Source: Bacteroides sp. MSB163 (GTDB lineage Bacteria; Bacteroidota; Bacteroidia; Bacteroidales; Bacteroidaceae). From it: DNA of 64,000 nucleotides. This document shows positions 26,936-36,560 of the stretch, piece by piece. The translations under genes and the position numbers were made by a program. Location: positions 1,302,001 to 1,366,000 of the forward strand of contig NZ_CP143867.1 of assembly GCF_036416795.1 (NCBI RefSeq), given 5' to 3'. Numbering within the stretch: position 1 is the stretch's first letter; each line of letters begins with the position of its first letter. The notes beneath the pieces are model-generated. The model was not told the origin of the DNA. It saw nothing but the letters and a program-made list of their open reading frames with translations, and did not search any database.

Positions 26936-29656
26936 TTATTTGAGTTTATACTTCTGAGTAGTTACATTCCAACCCTTCAATACCAGAACAGCTCCCTCAG
27001 TCAACTTTTCTTCCGCCGTTTCAATGGTGACAGTTTTCTTTTCACCCGGAACCAGAGAGAAAAAGTTATCCGAATAGAACGACGGGCGTATCGGACTCAT
27101 CTTAGAATTGAGGAATTGCAACTGATTAAAGAAAGCGATACCACCGGAGGTATTCTTCAATGTAATGTCTACGAAATAGCGACCGTCTGCCTGACGCGCT
27201 TTATAGGAGAGCTTCACATTAGCCGCTTTCAGCTGACTCAAGTCTTCAAATCCTGAAGATGCAGGACCGGTCAGAGTCTTACTGCCTTCATACTTATCAT
27301 TTGATCTCCAATAAAAGTTGGAAGAAACGTCTTTACCCTTCTCATCCTTCAGCACCAGCTTGATAAAGTGAACCTGAGAGATGTTTTCAGGAAAACGGAT
27401 GGTCAATACATCATTGGCTACTCCATCTTCCGGAAGATTCACGGGAGCAGATTCTTCAAATACCTTCCGGCTATTGATATCATATACCTGTGCTATCACT
27501 TTGTAATTATTAAAAGAACGATAATAATCGTTCACCACAGACACTGTATTCTTCAGATAATCGAACTGGGCATGTAGTGGCTCCAATGAATTGGCTGTAT
27601 GGTACAAAGAAGCAGTGGGTTCCAAAGACCAATCCCACATACGGGAAGATACCTGACGCATGGAGCAGTTATGATACCAGAACAAGAGTCCGGAACAGAA
27701 GCGGTCACCATAATCCAACTTATTGTAATTCCACACTTCCCAGATACTCTTTGAGTTAATGGCACCCAACAATTGTCCTTTCTGAGCAAACTCATCAATA
27801 GAGGATGACTTTCCATAGTTGTTCACCAAATCAGTATACATGGTAGTCATTAAGTGGAAACCATTTCCATCCAGATAATCCCACACCTCTTTATTGATAG
27901 GCCAGAGATCTTTTTCATCCATCATCTCACGAAGAATCTCCACTGTGGGAAGTGTAGGCGCACCATACTCCGGATTGAAACCATCGACACGGCTTCCACG
28001 CGGAGATGCCGTATTTTCATAATGCTGCATCGGATTCACCTGCTTATACGGACTTCCATCATGCACTCCGGCACATTCTGACTGCATCTGATATCCTCGC
28101 GTACCGTCCAGCTTGTTCAATAATTCAGGGGTACCTGTAACCTCGGTACTTTCATTAGAGGCTACATAATAAGCCAGAGAAGGATGATTGCGGATACGTT
28201 TCACAGTAGATGCCACATTATCCAGATAATTGCCCTTATCGTGCGGATGGCGTGTATCACCCGTCATCCAGAATTCCTGCCATACCAGCAGTCCCATCTC
28301 ATCACACAACTGGAAGAAATAGTCGGATTCGGCAATACCACCTCCCCACATGCGTAAGAGATTGACACCCGACTGACGGCTATATCGCAGTTCGGCATAC
28401 GTACGCTCGTCAGAAGTTCTCAACATAGCTTCCGGTATCCAGTTCGTTCCACGAATAAAGAGACGCTTGCCATTGACATAAAAGACACGTGACTTATCAG
28501 GAGTATTCGTATCGGAAGTAATCTCACGAATACCGAATTTTGTTTTAACCGAGTCGCAAACTACTCCATCGATGGATACGGTCATTTTCAACTCATACAG
28601 GTTTTGAGGACCTTTGTTCACAGGCCACCACAAACGAGGAGAGTTAATCACTAATTGAGGAAATTCATCCGGAGAAAAAGACAAGATTTTCTCTTCTCCA
28701 CGCAAAACTTTAAGCTTTTTCTCGAAAGTTATATTTTCACCTGTAATCTCACCTCTTACCGTACAATTAATTCCGCTAAATCCGGTAGTAGGGTTTATAA
28801 CTTCCACAGAAATGAACTCACGTGCCTGGTCGTAACCGGGTTTACGCAGTTCGGACTTCACAAAAGGATGACGTAACGCTACTTTACCAGTAGCATAGAG
28901 AGAGATGTTTTTCCAGATCCCCGTATTACGGTCGCGGATACCATCCATGAAAGTAAAATCCCAGCCTACGGTCATCAGCATAGTAGTGTTCAATCCGATA
29001 TTTCCGTTTCCACCATTGTGGAACTCACCCACTGCACCCCAGGATTTGGGTTTGGCACTGCCGGGAACATCAACCGGATATACTTTTATAGCCAATGCGT
29101 TAGCCTTATCTATCTTCACAAAGTCAGTCACGTCAATATAATCCTGCATAAACATACCTTTAATAGTACTGAGCAGATTTCCATTCACCCATACTTCGGC
29201 ACGATAGTTGATACCATCCACTTGCAACCAGACATGTTTTCCTTCAAATGATTTGGGAACTGTAAATTCAGTCCGGAACCAGTAGGTATAAAAGTCACGA
29301 CCGGTTTCAGAGATATCCGGTATTAATTTGGATTCGATCTTATTGTTGATTCCGTAATAAGGTTCCGGATATTTCCGGTTATGTACCAATGAATTCAGAA
29401 CTGTACCGGGCACAATGGCAGGCAACCAGTTCGCGGTCGGGTAATCTGACAATGATACCTTTTCTCCAGGATCTGCTACATCTCCTGCCTTTATCATTTT
29501 CCACTGATAGTCTCCATTATGGGTAATTTCCGAGTCGAGCCAGAGGCGTTCAGAGTCTCTGACATCATTTACTTTGGTTTGTCCGGTTACTACTGTCGAA
29601 TAGGAAAACAACAGTACAACAAAGGTAAGGGCCTTCACCCAACTGCTTATGTTCAT
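26936..29656 (-). CDS. GH2 family glycosidase (exo-beta-glucosaminidase/mannosidase-like architecture)
   Basis: A 906-residue secreted GH2 enzyme. Domains are an N-terminal jelly roll (YWFRTEFTVPKSFEGKHVWL), immunoglobulin-like domain (about 240-390), TIM barrel (RGTNWIPEAMLRTSDE, LLRMWGGGIAESDYFFQLCDEMGLLVWQEFW) and two C-terminal beta domains. The acid/base is the Glu in VASNESTE and the nucleophile is probably the Glu of FNPEYGAPT. The architecture resembles exo-beta-D-glucosaminidases and beta-mannosidases rather than LacZ. It lies between GH105 copy 2 (51 bp upstream) and the FAD oxidoreductase. Linkage specificity is not set. Confidence 0.88.
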   Translation of the reverse strand: MNISSWVKALTFVVLLFSYSTVVTGQTKVNDVRDSERLWLDSEITHNGDYQWKMIKAGDVADPGEKVSLSDYPTANWLPAIVPGTVLNSLVHNRKYPEPYYGINNKIESKLIPDISETGRDFYTYWFRTEFTVPKSFEGKHVWLQVDGINYRAEVWVNGNLLSTIKGMFMQDYIDVTDFVKIDKANALAIKVYPVDVPGSAKPKSWGAVGEFHNGGNGNIGLNTTMLMTVGWDFTFMDGIRDRNTGIWKNISLYATGKVALRHPFVKSELRKPGYDQAREFISVEVINPTTGFSGINCTVRGEITGENITFEKKLKVLRGEEKILSFSPDEFPQLVINSPRLWWPVNKGPQNLYELKMTVSIDGVVCDSVKTKFGIREITSDTNTPDKSRVFYVNGKRLFIRGTNWIPEAMLRTSDERTYAELRYSRQSGVNLLRMWGGGIAESDYFFQLCDEMGLLVWQEFWMTGDTRHPHDKGNYLDNVASTVKRIRNHPSLAYYVASNESTEVTGTPELLNKLDGTRGYQMQSECAGVHDGSPYKQVNPMQHYENTASPRGSRVDGFNPEYGAPTLPTVEILREMMDEKDLWPINKEVWDYLDGNGFHLMTTMYTDLVNNYGKSSSIDEFAQKGQLLGAINSKSIWEVWNYNKLDYGDRFCSGLLFWYHNCSMRQVSSRMWDWSLEPTASLYHTANSLEPLHAQFDYLKNTVSVVNDYYRSFNNYKVIAQVYDINSRKVFEESAPVNLPEDGVANDVLTIRFPENISQVHFIKLVLKDEKGKDVSSNFYWRSNDKYEGSKTLTGPASSGFEDLSQLKAANVKLSYKARQADGRYFVDITLKNTSGGIAFFNQLQFLNSKMSPIRPSFYSDNFFSLVPGEKKTVTIETAEEKLTEGAVLVLKGWNVTTQKYKLK

Positions 29657-29707
29657 CTTATAAGTATAAATAGATTTTCGATATGAGATTATTAAAGTAA
29701 TGCTATC

Positions 29708-30811
29708 TTATTCCTCCAAAAGTGCAACGGCACACCAGAGGTAAGGAGCTTGTCCATGATAATCACCTACATTTTGTTTGCGATCATAGTAATACTGTTT
29801 GTCGTTCTTCTTATTGGTACCTTCGCAAACAGATTTCACATTATCATTTTCATCTATGTATTTCACCATAGCCATCCATGCTTTGCGGGCAGCGGGTGCA
29901 TATTCCTTGGCATCCAACCAGCCATTCTTCACTCCTTTAATGAAAGCAAAGGTAAACATGGCAGATCCCGAGGTTTCGAGCCAACAATCGGGATGGTCCA
30001 GCAACTGATGCCACAAACCGTTTGAAGACTGATATTTCTTCAGACTTTTCATCATGGTACGGTAACCGTGCAGAATACGTGGACGATATTCACTGTCTTC
30101 GGGCAAGCTGCTCAACAATTCAGCCATACCGGCAGCCATCCATCCATTACCTCTTCCCCAATAGAAAGGAACATCCGGAGCATGATAGAAAAGGCCATTC
30201 GGACATTGCAGTTCGTCCAGATACATCACCATCTCTCTTGCAGCACGATCTATATATTTACGATCACCAGTAACTCTGTAAGCCTGAGTCTGCACAATAG
30301 TAATCATGTACATATCGTCAATCCACAAACGGGTCTGCCAGGAATAACCTTTCCGGTCCCATTCTCTTTCTTTCGGTTTGGCGTTTGCAGGGAGTTGCCA
30401 TTGAGTATCGGCATAAGGAAGACCCAATTCCAGATAGCGTTGGTCCTTTGTAATCTTATACAGTTCCAAAGGTAAGCTACCAAACATATTTACATCCACA
30501 TGATTCATGATAGGCAATAGAGCCTTTTCTGTTGTGAACAGAAGTTCAAATCTGTTCTGCAAAAGCTTCACAAGCTCTTGATCATTGGTAAGTGCAGCAA
30601 ACTTTAACCCTCCATTCCAGGTAAAAGTTTCCGGATAACTAATCCACTTTCCAATATGAAGCATGTGCTTTCCATCTACAAAATGATATGCAAGACGTTT
30701 ACCGACTTCTCTAGGAGTATATCCCTCAGGAAAATCGGTCAATAAACTTGTTTGAGCGAACACGAACTGAAAAGGAAGTAAAAACAGCAATAATAACGAC
30801 TTCTTACACAT
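29708..30811 (-). CDS. GH105 unsaturated uronyl hydrolase (copy 2), first gene of unit 2
   Basis: A 367-residue GH105 paralogue of copy 1. It has a signal peptide, the same TRLWIDDMYMITIVQTQAY catalytic block and the FYHAPDVPFYWGRGNGW block. The two copies align over their full length with conservative changes, so a duplication within the locus is likely, perhaps to split alpha- and beta-linked or GalA and GlcA products. This copy leads unit 2 and has its own promoter with a class A operator. Confidence 0.92.
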   Translation of the reverse strand: MCKKSLLLLFLLPFQFVFAQTSLLTDFPEGYTPREVGKRLAYHFVDGKHMLHIGKWISYPETFTWNGGLKFAALTNDQELVKLLQNRFELLFTTEKALLPIMNHVDVNMFGSLPLELYKITKDQRYLELGLPYADTQWQLPANAKPKEREWDRKGYSWQTRLWIDDMYMITIVQTQAYRVTGDRKYIDRAAREMVMYLDELQCPNGLFYHAPDVPFYWGRGNGWMAAGMAELLSSLPEDSEYRPRILHGYRTMMKSLKKYQSSNGLWHQLLDHPDCWLETSGSAMFTFAFIKGVKNGWLDAKEYAPAARKAWMAMVKYIDENDNVKSVCEGTNKKNDKQYYYDRKQNVGDYHGQAPYLWCAVALLEE

Positions 30812-30887
30812 AAGGTTAATTCTTTATTTATTAGACATTAAGAAACACATAATTGTTATCATGGTATAATCTCTTATGAGACGGTTA

Positions 30888-30955
30888 CAAAGATAGCGCA
30901 CAGTATCTTCTCAATACGAAATAAGCATTCCAATAAATAGAAAAAACATCTCAAA
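30888..30955 (-). promoter_or_regulatory. Unit 2 (GH105) promoter with class A HTCS operator
   Basis: The -7 box TATCTTTG (CAAAGATA on plus) is at 30888-30895. After exactly 36 nt comes AATAAATAGAAAAAACATCT from 30932, identical to the HTCS1-promoter element over its first 12 bases. Confidence 0.72.
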
Positions 30956-31127
30956 ATCGCATAAAAGCCACAATTTTATTCCAAATAAAGCCATTAAATA
31001 TCAGTCATCAATAAATTTGTTCACTCCGTCATCCTGAACTTACTGAAAAATCTCATTTCTTTGCACAAGTTACTTCTTACATACTTTAGCCGGAGCGTCG
31101 CATGAGTTTAAACTTTCCCGGCGATTA

Positions 31128-31250
31128 GTTGTATAGACAGGGCGTGCAGCATCTATATATCGGACGTATTGCATCTATATATCCAATGTGTTGCATCTAT
31201 ATATCCAATACGTTGTATCTATATATCCAACGCCACCAACATATAGATGC
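31128..31250. repeat. 22-bp tandem repeat array (site B)
   Basis: ATCTATA recurs at 31151, 31173, 31195 and 31217, exactly 22 bp apart (typical unit GCATCTATATATCCAATGTG plus 2 nt). Inverted relics TATAGAC at 31132 and TATAGAT at 31242 flank it. The unit is the reverse complement of the site A unit. It lies 84 bp downstream of the HTCS1 stop. Confidence 0.85.
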
Positions 31251-31333
31251 AAAACGAACAGAAAAAAGAAAGACGTTCAAGACTTCCAATACCGATGATT
31301 TAACTCATACACCGAAAATTCCGGATGCCCCCT

Positions 31334-34300
31334 TTAGCCGGCAAAATCCTTCGGAAGTACCCCAAATTGCTTCAGGAAGCATTTAGAGAAATAAGAAGAA
31401 GAATTGAACCCGACCATATAACAGATTTCATTGATACGGCTCTCACCTTCTTTCAATAATTGGGCGGCACGCTTCAAACGTTCTATGCGTAAATACTCAT
31501 TGGGACTCAAGTCTAATACTCCCTTCATCTTACGATAGAAACTGGAACGACTCATATTCAGGCTCTCTGCCATATCATCCATACTGAACTCCTGGTTTGA
31601 CAGGTTAGAAAGAATTATTTCGTTCAGCTTCTTGATAAATTCTTCATCAGCCTTAGTCAATGCCATTGTATTGACCGCAACAAAAGGAGATTTAGCAAAA
31701 TCCCTGCGAAGCTTCTCCCGGTTATTTATCAGATTGGAAACCACAGCCAGGAGATATTCCGGTGAAAAAGGCTTTTCAATATAAGAGTCCGCTCCCAGTT
31801 CCATTCCCTCAATTTTAGACTGGATATTTGTCTTTGCAGTTAAAAGTATAATAGGAATATGGCTATAACCTACATTCGATTTTATAGTCTTGCAAAGTTC
31901 AAAACCATCCATCAACGGCATAACGACATCACTCACCACCAGATTTACGAAATTACTATCCAAAGCTTCCAAAGCCTCTTTACCATTGGTAGCGGTGATT
32001 ACAGCATACTGAGACGATAACTGACGTTCGATGAAAGCGAGCATTTCCGGATTGTCTTCTACAACCAAAACCATATGTTTGCTTTCTTTCGAATGTTTCC
32101 CTTCCAATTTATCATCCGGATAGGATTCACCGGATGTTTCCGCTTGCAACTCTGCATCTTTATTCTCTACATCAGAATCCAAAGCTATGACCATATCCTG
32201 AGTGATAGGAAGTGTCAAGCGGAAAATGTTAGCTTCTTCTCCCTGAACCATGACCAAAGTACCGCGATGGAGCTCTGCCAACGAACGGGAAAGAGCCAAA
32301 CCGATACCCGCGCCTGTAGTAACCTTTCCCTCTTCCTTCTGGCTAAAACGGACAAAAGGCTGAAAGATCTCCTCTTTCATCTCATCAGGAATGATTACTC
32401 CGTCGTTCTTAGTCACCACATAGAAAGCCTGCTTTTCCTGATCTACCTCCAGCTTTATATGCATATAACTATCAGCATACTTCATTCCATTATTTAAAAG
32501 ATTACTTATAATCTTCGTAAAAGCTTCACGGTTGACATGCGCACAGAAGTTTTCATCCGGCAACTCCAATGTAAAGTCGAGACCTTTCTGGCGCGAAAGG
32601 GAACTAAATCGCATATAAGTCTCTCTCAAAACATTAGTAATATCACATTTGGTAAAGTTCAGACTGTATCCCTGACTCTCTACCTTTCTGAAATCCAGAA
32701 GTTGGTTCGTCAGGTTCAGCAACCTTTCCGTATTATGCTGCATGATATTCAGATCCTCATGAGTTTCCGGATCCAGATGCTTTTTCAGAATGATATTCTC
32801 CAAAGGTCCTTTTATCAATGTCAGCGGAGTGCGGATTTCATGTGCTACATTCGTAAAGAAATCTATCTTGGCATTATAAATCTCACGCTCTTTTTCCTGT
32901 TCGAACTTCTCAAGCTGACGACGGTGCTGCCTGCTGCTACGTTGCTTGAAATACCAGAAAGTATATACAAAGCAAACAATAAACAACAATAAATAAATGC
33001 AATAAGCCCAGATGGACAGATAAAAAGGAGGACGGATATGGATATATAACAACTGTTCTTCAGGTCCCCAAATACCATCACTATTGGATGCTTTCACACG
33101 AAACTGATAATCACCATGCCACAGATTGGAATAAGTCACAATAGGGCTTTCCCCCACAGTTATCCAGTCCTTATCAAAGCCATCCAATCTGTACATCAAT
33201 TTATTCATTTTCGGCACCTGATAACCCAGGGCTGCAATACGGAAGGAAAATGAGTTCTGATTAGCCTGAAGGGCAATGCTGTCCGAGAAAGTAATGCTCT
33301 TATCAAGAGGAGTATTCTCTTCATCGGCACGAACTTCTTTATTAAACAGCATAAAATCGGTAATCACCACCGGCGGCAGGTTCTTATTCTCTGTAAATGT
33401 CTTAGGATTAAATACAATAAATCCATCAATACTACCCAGATAAATGTTACCGGCTTCATCCTTATAGCTGGAACGATAGTTAAATTGATCGCCAAGCAAT
33501 CCATTGGCCGTAGTATATCCCTTCACCTGTTTAGTTACAGGGTTAAAACGTACCAACCCACTATTCGTAGTCAACCAGAACAGACCCTCCGCATCTTCTA
33601 CGATCTGGTAAACGACATCATTAGGCAATCCGTTGGATGAATTATAGCTGGTAAAAGTCTCCGTTTCAGGATGAAACAGACAGAAACCACCTCCCTGCGT
33701 AGTCAGCCAGATCTGACGATGGGAGTCTTCAAAAATACTCAAAACCTTATCATAAGGAAGGCTCTCTTGATTACCCTCATTGTGCACATAGTTTTTCCAT
33801 CTCTTTTCATTCACATTATAGCAATAAGCGCCATTCGCATAGGTTGCCAGCCACAGGTTACCGCCCGAATCCTCCTTTATATCATATACAAACCTGCCTG
33901 CCAGTTCTGTAATTCTTTCAAAATCATCCGTTTGCCCATTGTATTTTAACAGACCGAACATCGTTCCCAAATAAATATCACCAGTCGTTGTCCTGCAAAT
34001 AGCAAAGATGCTGTTATCAATTAATGAACGTGGAGAATCATTTTTCTGGTAGGTTTTCAGGATATTACCGGTATTAGTATCTACAATTTTCAAACCTTTA
34101 GAGAAAGTTCCAACCCACAACTTATCACCCACCATACAGAGCCCATGAATATTCGTAAACCCGGAACTAGGTGCAAAGAATGAGAAGGTCTTGGTGCTCG
34201 GGTCAAAACGGTTCAAGCCACCATCTTCGGTACCAATCCATAATATGCCCTTATTATCCTGACAAAACTCACGGACCCGCTTACCTTGCAAATTATTGTC

Positions 34301-35359
34301 CCCATCTTTCGGATAATACTTCTCAAAATAAGTATAGGATTTCGGATAATAATCTACTCCCCCAAAATATGAACCTACCCAGATGCCACTTTCACGATCC
34401 TCGCACAACGAATAAACGGCATTATCGGACAATGAATAAGGATCATCTTTAGAACTATGCAGATGTACATACTTGTCCGTACGAAGATTATAGATATAAA
34501 CTCCCGATTCAGCTCCTATCCACAGTTCATTATCCGAATTTACCAACAGGTCACGGCTATATACCATTTCACCAGTTTCATCCATCAACAGCAAATTTCT
34601 CAGGTTACCGGAAGTCAGATTCAACTCCTGCACTCCCTTTCTTATGGAACTTATATAGATGCAATTATATGCTCCCGGAACAATCTTCATGATAACATCA
34701 TCCTTAAAAACCTCATCACTATCCTTCGGGGAAAGATAAGGATGAAGCGTTTTTAAATTATCCTTGGAATAGAACAGGCCATTGCCATAAAATCCTACCC
34801 AGATTGTTCCACTATTATCAAAAGCAACGCTCTGTACATTGGCTGAGAACTCATTCAATGTATAATTATGAAGTTGGCCTTTTTGCGGCTCATAACAGAA
34901 GAGTCCCTGTGTTTCGACCGCTATCCATACCCGGCCCTGTTTATCTCCCGAAATAGCGGAAACAGTCCGTTCTATCTTTGTATTCTCCCCACTCAGACGG
35001 TCAAATGGAATAAAAATCTCCTGGTCAGAATAATAAATATACACCCCGGCATCTGTACCAACCCAGATATTCCCTTTATTGTCCTGATAAAGACAAGTCA
35101 CGAAATTGTTTCCCAAACTATGTTTATCAGTCATATCACGTTTAAAGTTCCGGAATGACATCCCATCGTATCGGCTCAGTCCACCCTTGGTACCAAACCA
35201 CATAAATCCCTTCTTGTCCTGTATAATAGCATTGACTGTAGTCTGGGATAACCCATCCTGAATGCTGAGATTTTTGAAATAGTAATGTTCATCTGCTGCT
35301 TGTGCCCAGCAAATGATATAGCAAAGAAAACTAATAAGGGCTATTATTCTTTTCTTCAT
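31334..35359 (-). CDS. Hybrid two-component system sensor/regulator HTCS1
   Basis: A single-chain periplasmic glycan sensor and DNA-binding activator. I choose the ATG at 35357-35359 (MKKRIIALISFLCYIICWAQA, signal peptide). The ATG ten codons upstream overlaps the -7 box and would lie before the transcript start. Numbered from that upstream ATG: two-component propeller repeats to about 700 (GFMWFGTKGGLSRYDG repeated), Y_Y_Y domain, TM helix about 790-815, His kinase with phospho-acceptor His850 (FTNVAHEIRTPL), ATPase (GAGIGLALSRSL), receiver from 1104 with Asp1154 (VVSDVVMPLMDG), AraC-type HTH about 1255-1351 (NMSRSSFYRKMK, VGFNSSSYFSKCF). Its own promoter carries a class A operator, suggesting autoregulation plus control of units 1, 2 and 4. 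Confidence 0.95.
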   Translation of the reverse strand: MKKRIIALISFLCYIICWAQAADEHYYFKNLSIQDGLSQTTVNAIIQDKKGFMWFGTKGGLSRYDGMSFRNFKRDMTDKHSLGNNFVTCLYQDNKGNIWVGTDAGVYIYYSDQEIFIPFDRLSGENTKIERTVSAISGDKQGRVWIAVETQGLFCYEPQKGQLHNYTLNEFSANVQSVAFDNSGTIWVGFYGNGLFYSKDNLKTLHPYLSPKDSDEVFKDDVIMKIVPGAYNCIYISSIRKGVQELNLTSGNLRNLLLMDETGEMVYSRDLLVNSDNELWIGAESGVYIYNLRTDKYVHLHSSKDDPYSLSDNAVYSLCEDRESGIWVGSYFGGVDYYPKSYTYFEKYYPKDGDNNLQGKRVREFCQDNKGILWIGTEDGGLNRFDPSTKTFSFFAPSSGFTNIHGLCMVGDKLWVGTFSKGLKIVDTNTGNILKTYQKNDSPRSLIDNSIFAICRTTTGDIYLGTMFGLLKYNGQTDDFERITELAGRFVYDIKEDSGGNLWLATYANGAYCYNVNEKRWKNYVHNEGNQESLPYDKVLSIFEDSHRQIWLTTQGGGFCLFHPETETFTSYNSSNGLPNDVVYQIVEDAEGLFWLTTNSGLVRFNPVTKQVKGYTTANGLLGDQFNYRSSYKDEAGNIYLGSIDGFIVFNPKTFTENKNLPPVVITDFMLFNKEVRADEENTPLDKSITFSDSIALQANQNSFSFRIAALGYQVPKMNKLMYRLDGFDKDWITVGESPIVTYSNLWHGDYQFRVKASNSDGIWGPEEQLLYIHIRPPFYLSIWAYCIYLLLFIVCFVYTFWYFKQRSSRQHRRQLEKFEQEKEREIYNAKIDFFTNVAHEIRTPLTLIKGPLENIILKKHLDPETHEDLNIMQHNTERLLNLTNQLLDFRKVESQGYSLNFTKCDITNVLRETYMRFSSLSRQKGLDFTLELPDENFCAHVNREAFTKIISNLLNNGMKYADSYMHIKLEVDQEKQAFYVVTKNDGVIIPDEMKEEIFQPFVRFSQKEEGKVTTGAGIGLALSRSLAELHRGTLVMVQGEEANIFRLTLPITQDMVIALDSDVENKDAELQAETSGESYPDDKLEGKHSKESKHMVLVVEDNPEMLAFIERQLSSQYAVITATNGKEALEALDSNFVNLVVSDVVMPLMDGFELCKTIKSNVGYSHIPIILLTAKTNIQSKIEGMELGADSYIEKPFSPEYLLAVVSNLINNREKLRRDFAKSPFVAVNTMALTKADEEFIKKLNEIILSNLSNQEFSMDDMAESLNMSRSSFYRKMKGVLDLSPNEYLRIERLKRAAQLLKEGESRINEICYMVGFNSSSYFSKCFLKQFGVLPKDFAG

Positions 35360-35386
35360 TTTCGTGCTTTTTATAGATTCATACGT

Positions 35387-35454
35387 CAAATATAGCCCAA
35401 TTTGACGATAAACAATAAAAGAAACATTTCAATAAATAGAAATATCGTCCCTTT
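35387..35454 (-). promoter_or_regulatory. HTCS1 promoter with class A operator
   Basis: The -7 box TATATTTG (CAAATATA on plus) is at 35387-35394. The element AATAAATAGAAATATCGTCC starts exactly 36 nt further, at 35431. This box also argues against the upstream ATG at 35389 as the HTCS1 start. Confidence 0.7.
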
Positions 35455-35487
35455 AAGATTCAAGAAAATCAATCAAACAACGGTTTA

Positions 35488-35533
35488 TCACAGAACTTCG
35501 ATAAAAATAGCCCTTTTCATCGAAGTTCTGTGA
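35488..35533 (-). terminator. Hairpin after the GH43 gene of unit 4
   Basis: A 15-bp perfect inverted repeat (TCACAGAACTTCGAT / ATCGAAGTTCTGTGA) with a 16-nt loop, 14 bp after the stop at 35547. There is no clear T-run, so it may be a transcript-stabilising hairpin as much as a terminator. Confidence 0.65.
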
Positions 35534-35546
35534 CTCAAAACAATCC

Positions 35547-36509
35547 TCATTCCACAAGTTTAGGGGTTATATACTCTTCACTAATTCTCATGCGGTCCAC
35601 TCCATCGACATTTTCAAACGAAACTTCTCCGATGTACATGGCACGCGGATGAATGTTATCCTTATCTTTATGAGCATGATAGACTATGCGAAGCTTGCCG
35701 GCTTTATCCGTAAACATAGCACTATGCCCCACTCCAACCAGCTTACCGGGCTTTTGCAATAAAGGGTTTTCATCATACTTCGTCCATGTACCCATCAGAT
35801 CGGTAGCCGTAGCACAGCCTACACCATAAAATGGACTTTCATAACTGTTAGCCGAATAAGACATATAATAAATCCCATTATGCTTAAGAATATAGGAACC
35901 TTCATTCACGCGAGGCCAGACTTTCTCCCATTCCTGAGTTACATGGAGGCAAGGATGCATTGTCTCTTTCTTGATAGTAATCAAATCCTTTTCCAACTCT
36001 GCTATCCAAATGTTGTTACCGTCATTGAAACGTACAAAAGATAAATAGGGCGTACCGTTATCATCTATAAACAGAGAATTGTCAATACACTTCTCATCAG
36101 CAATCATCGGCTCCTTCTTATCCTGAACAAACGGTCCCGTGGGAGAGTCCGCAACCGCTACACAGATATGTTCATCTGCCGAATAATACATATAGAATTT
36201 CCCATTTACAAAATAAATCTCAGGAGCCCAAAACCAACGGTCCGCCCAGGAATCTTCCTTATTCAATGCCAACCCTCCATACTTCCAGGTCAGCAAGTCA
36301 TCGGAGGTGTAAAATTCAATTCCTTTATTCGAATGCGTACCATAGGCATAGTATACTCCATCGTGCAGCAAAATGAACGGATCGCCCAAAGGCACAGGCG
36401 TTTCAGTGGCATTGACAACAGCATTGTCAGCACTCTTTTTAGAGGAACATTGACAAGATGCCAATGTTCCAAACATAAACAAACAGACAAGAAATAAATT
36501 CTTTTTCAT
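35547..36509 (-). CDS. GH43-type glycosidase lipoprotein (320 aa, unit 4)
   Basis: A five-bladed propeller glycosidase with lipobox LASC (Cys19) and the GH43 triad: Asp43 (PLGDPFIL), Asp143 (KCIDNSLF) and Glu203 (RVNEGSYI). It also has FWAPEIYFVNGKFYMYYS and GHSAMFTD. It is clearly diverged from the two GH43 proteins of unit 1, so a different subfamily and perhaps a different linkage. It is the last gene of unit 4, 51 bp after the sulfatase. Confidence 0.88.
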   Translation of the reverse strand: MKKNLFLVCLFMFGTLASCQCSSKKSADNAVVNATETPVPLGDPFILLHDGVYYAYGTHSNKGIEFYTSDDLLTWKYGGLALNKEDSWADRWFWAPEIYFVNGKFYMYYSADEHICVAVADSPTGPFVQDKKEPMIADEKCIDNSLFIDDNGTPYLSFVRFNDGNNIWIAELEKDLITIKKETMHPCLHVTQEWEKVWPRVNEGSYILKHNGIYYMSYSANSYESPFYGVGCATATDLMGTWTKYDENPLLQKPGKLVGVGHSAMFTDKAGKLRIVYHAHKDKDNIHPRAMYIGEVSFENVDGVDRMRISEEYITPKLVE

Positions 36510-36560
36510 ACAATTCTATTTCGATAATACTCTATTGACACAACCTGAATACATTCTTCA

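Noticed and set aside
35360..35389. HTCS1 start at the ATG at 35389
   Set aside because: It overlaps the -7 box at 35387-35394 and precedes the expected transcript start; the internal ATG gives a proper signal peptide.
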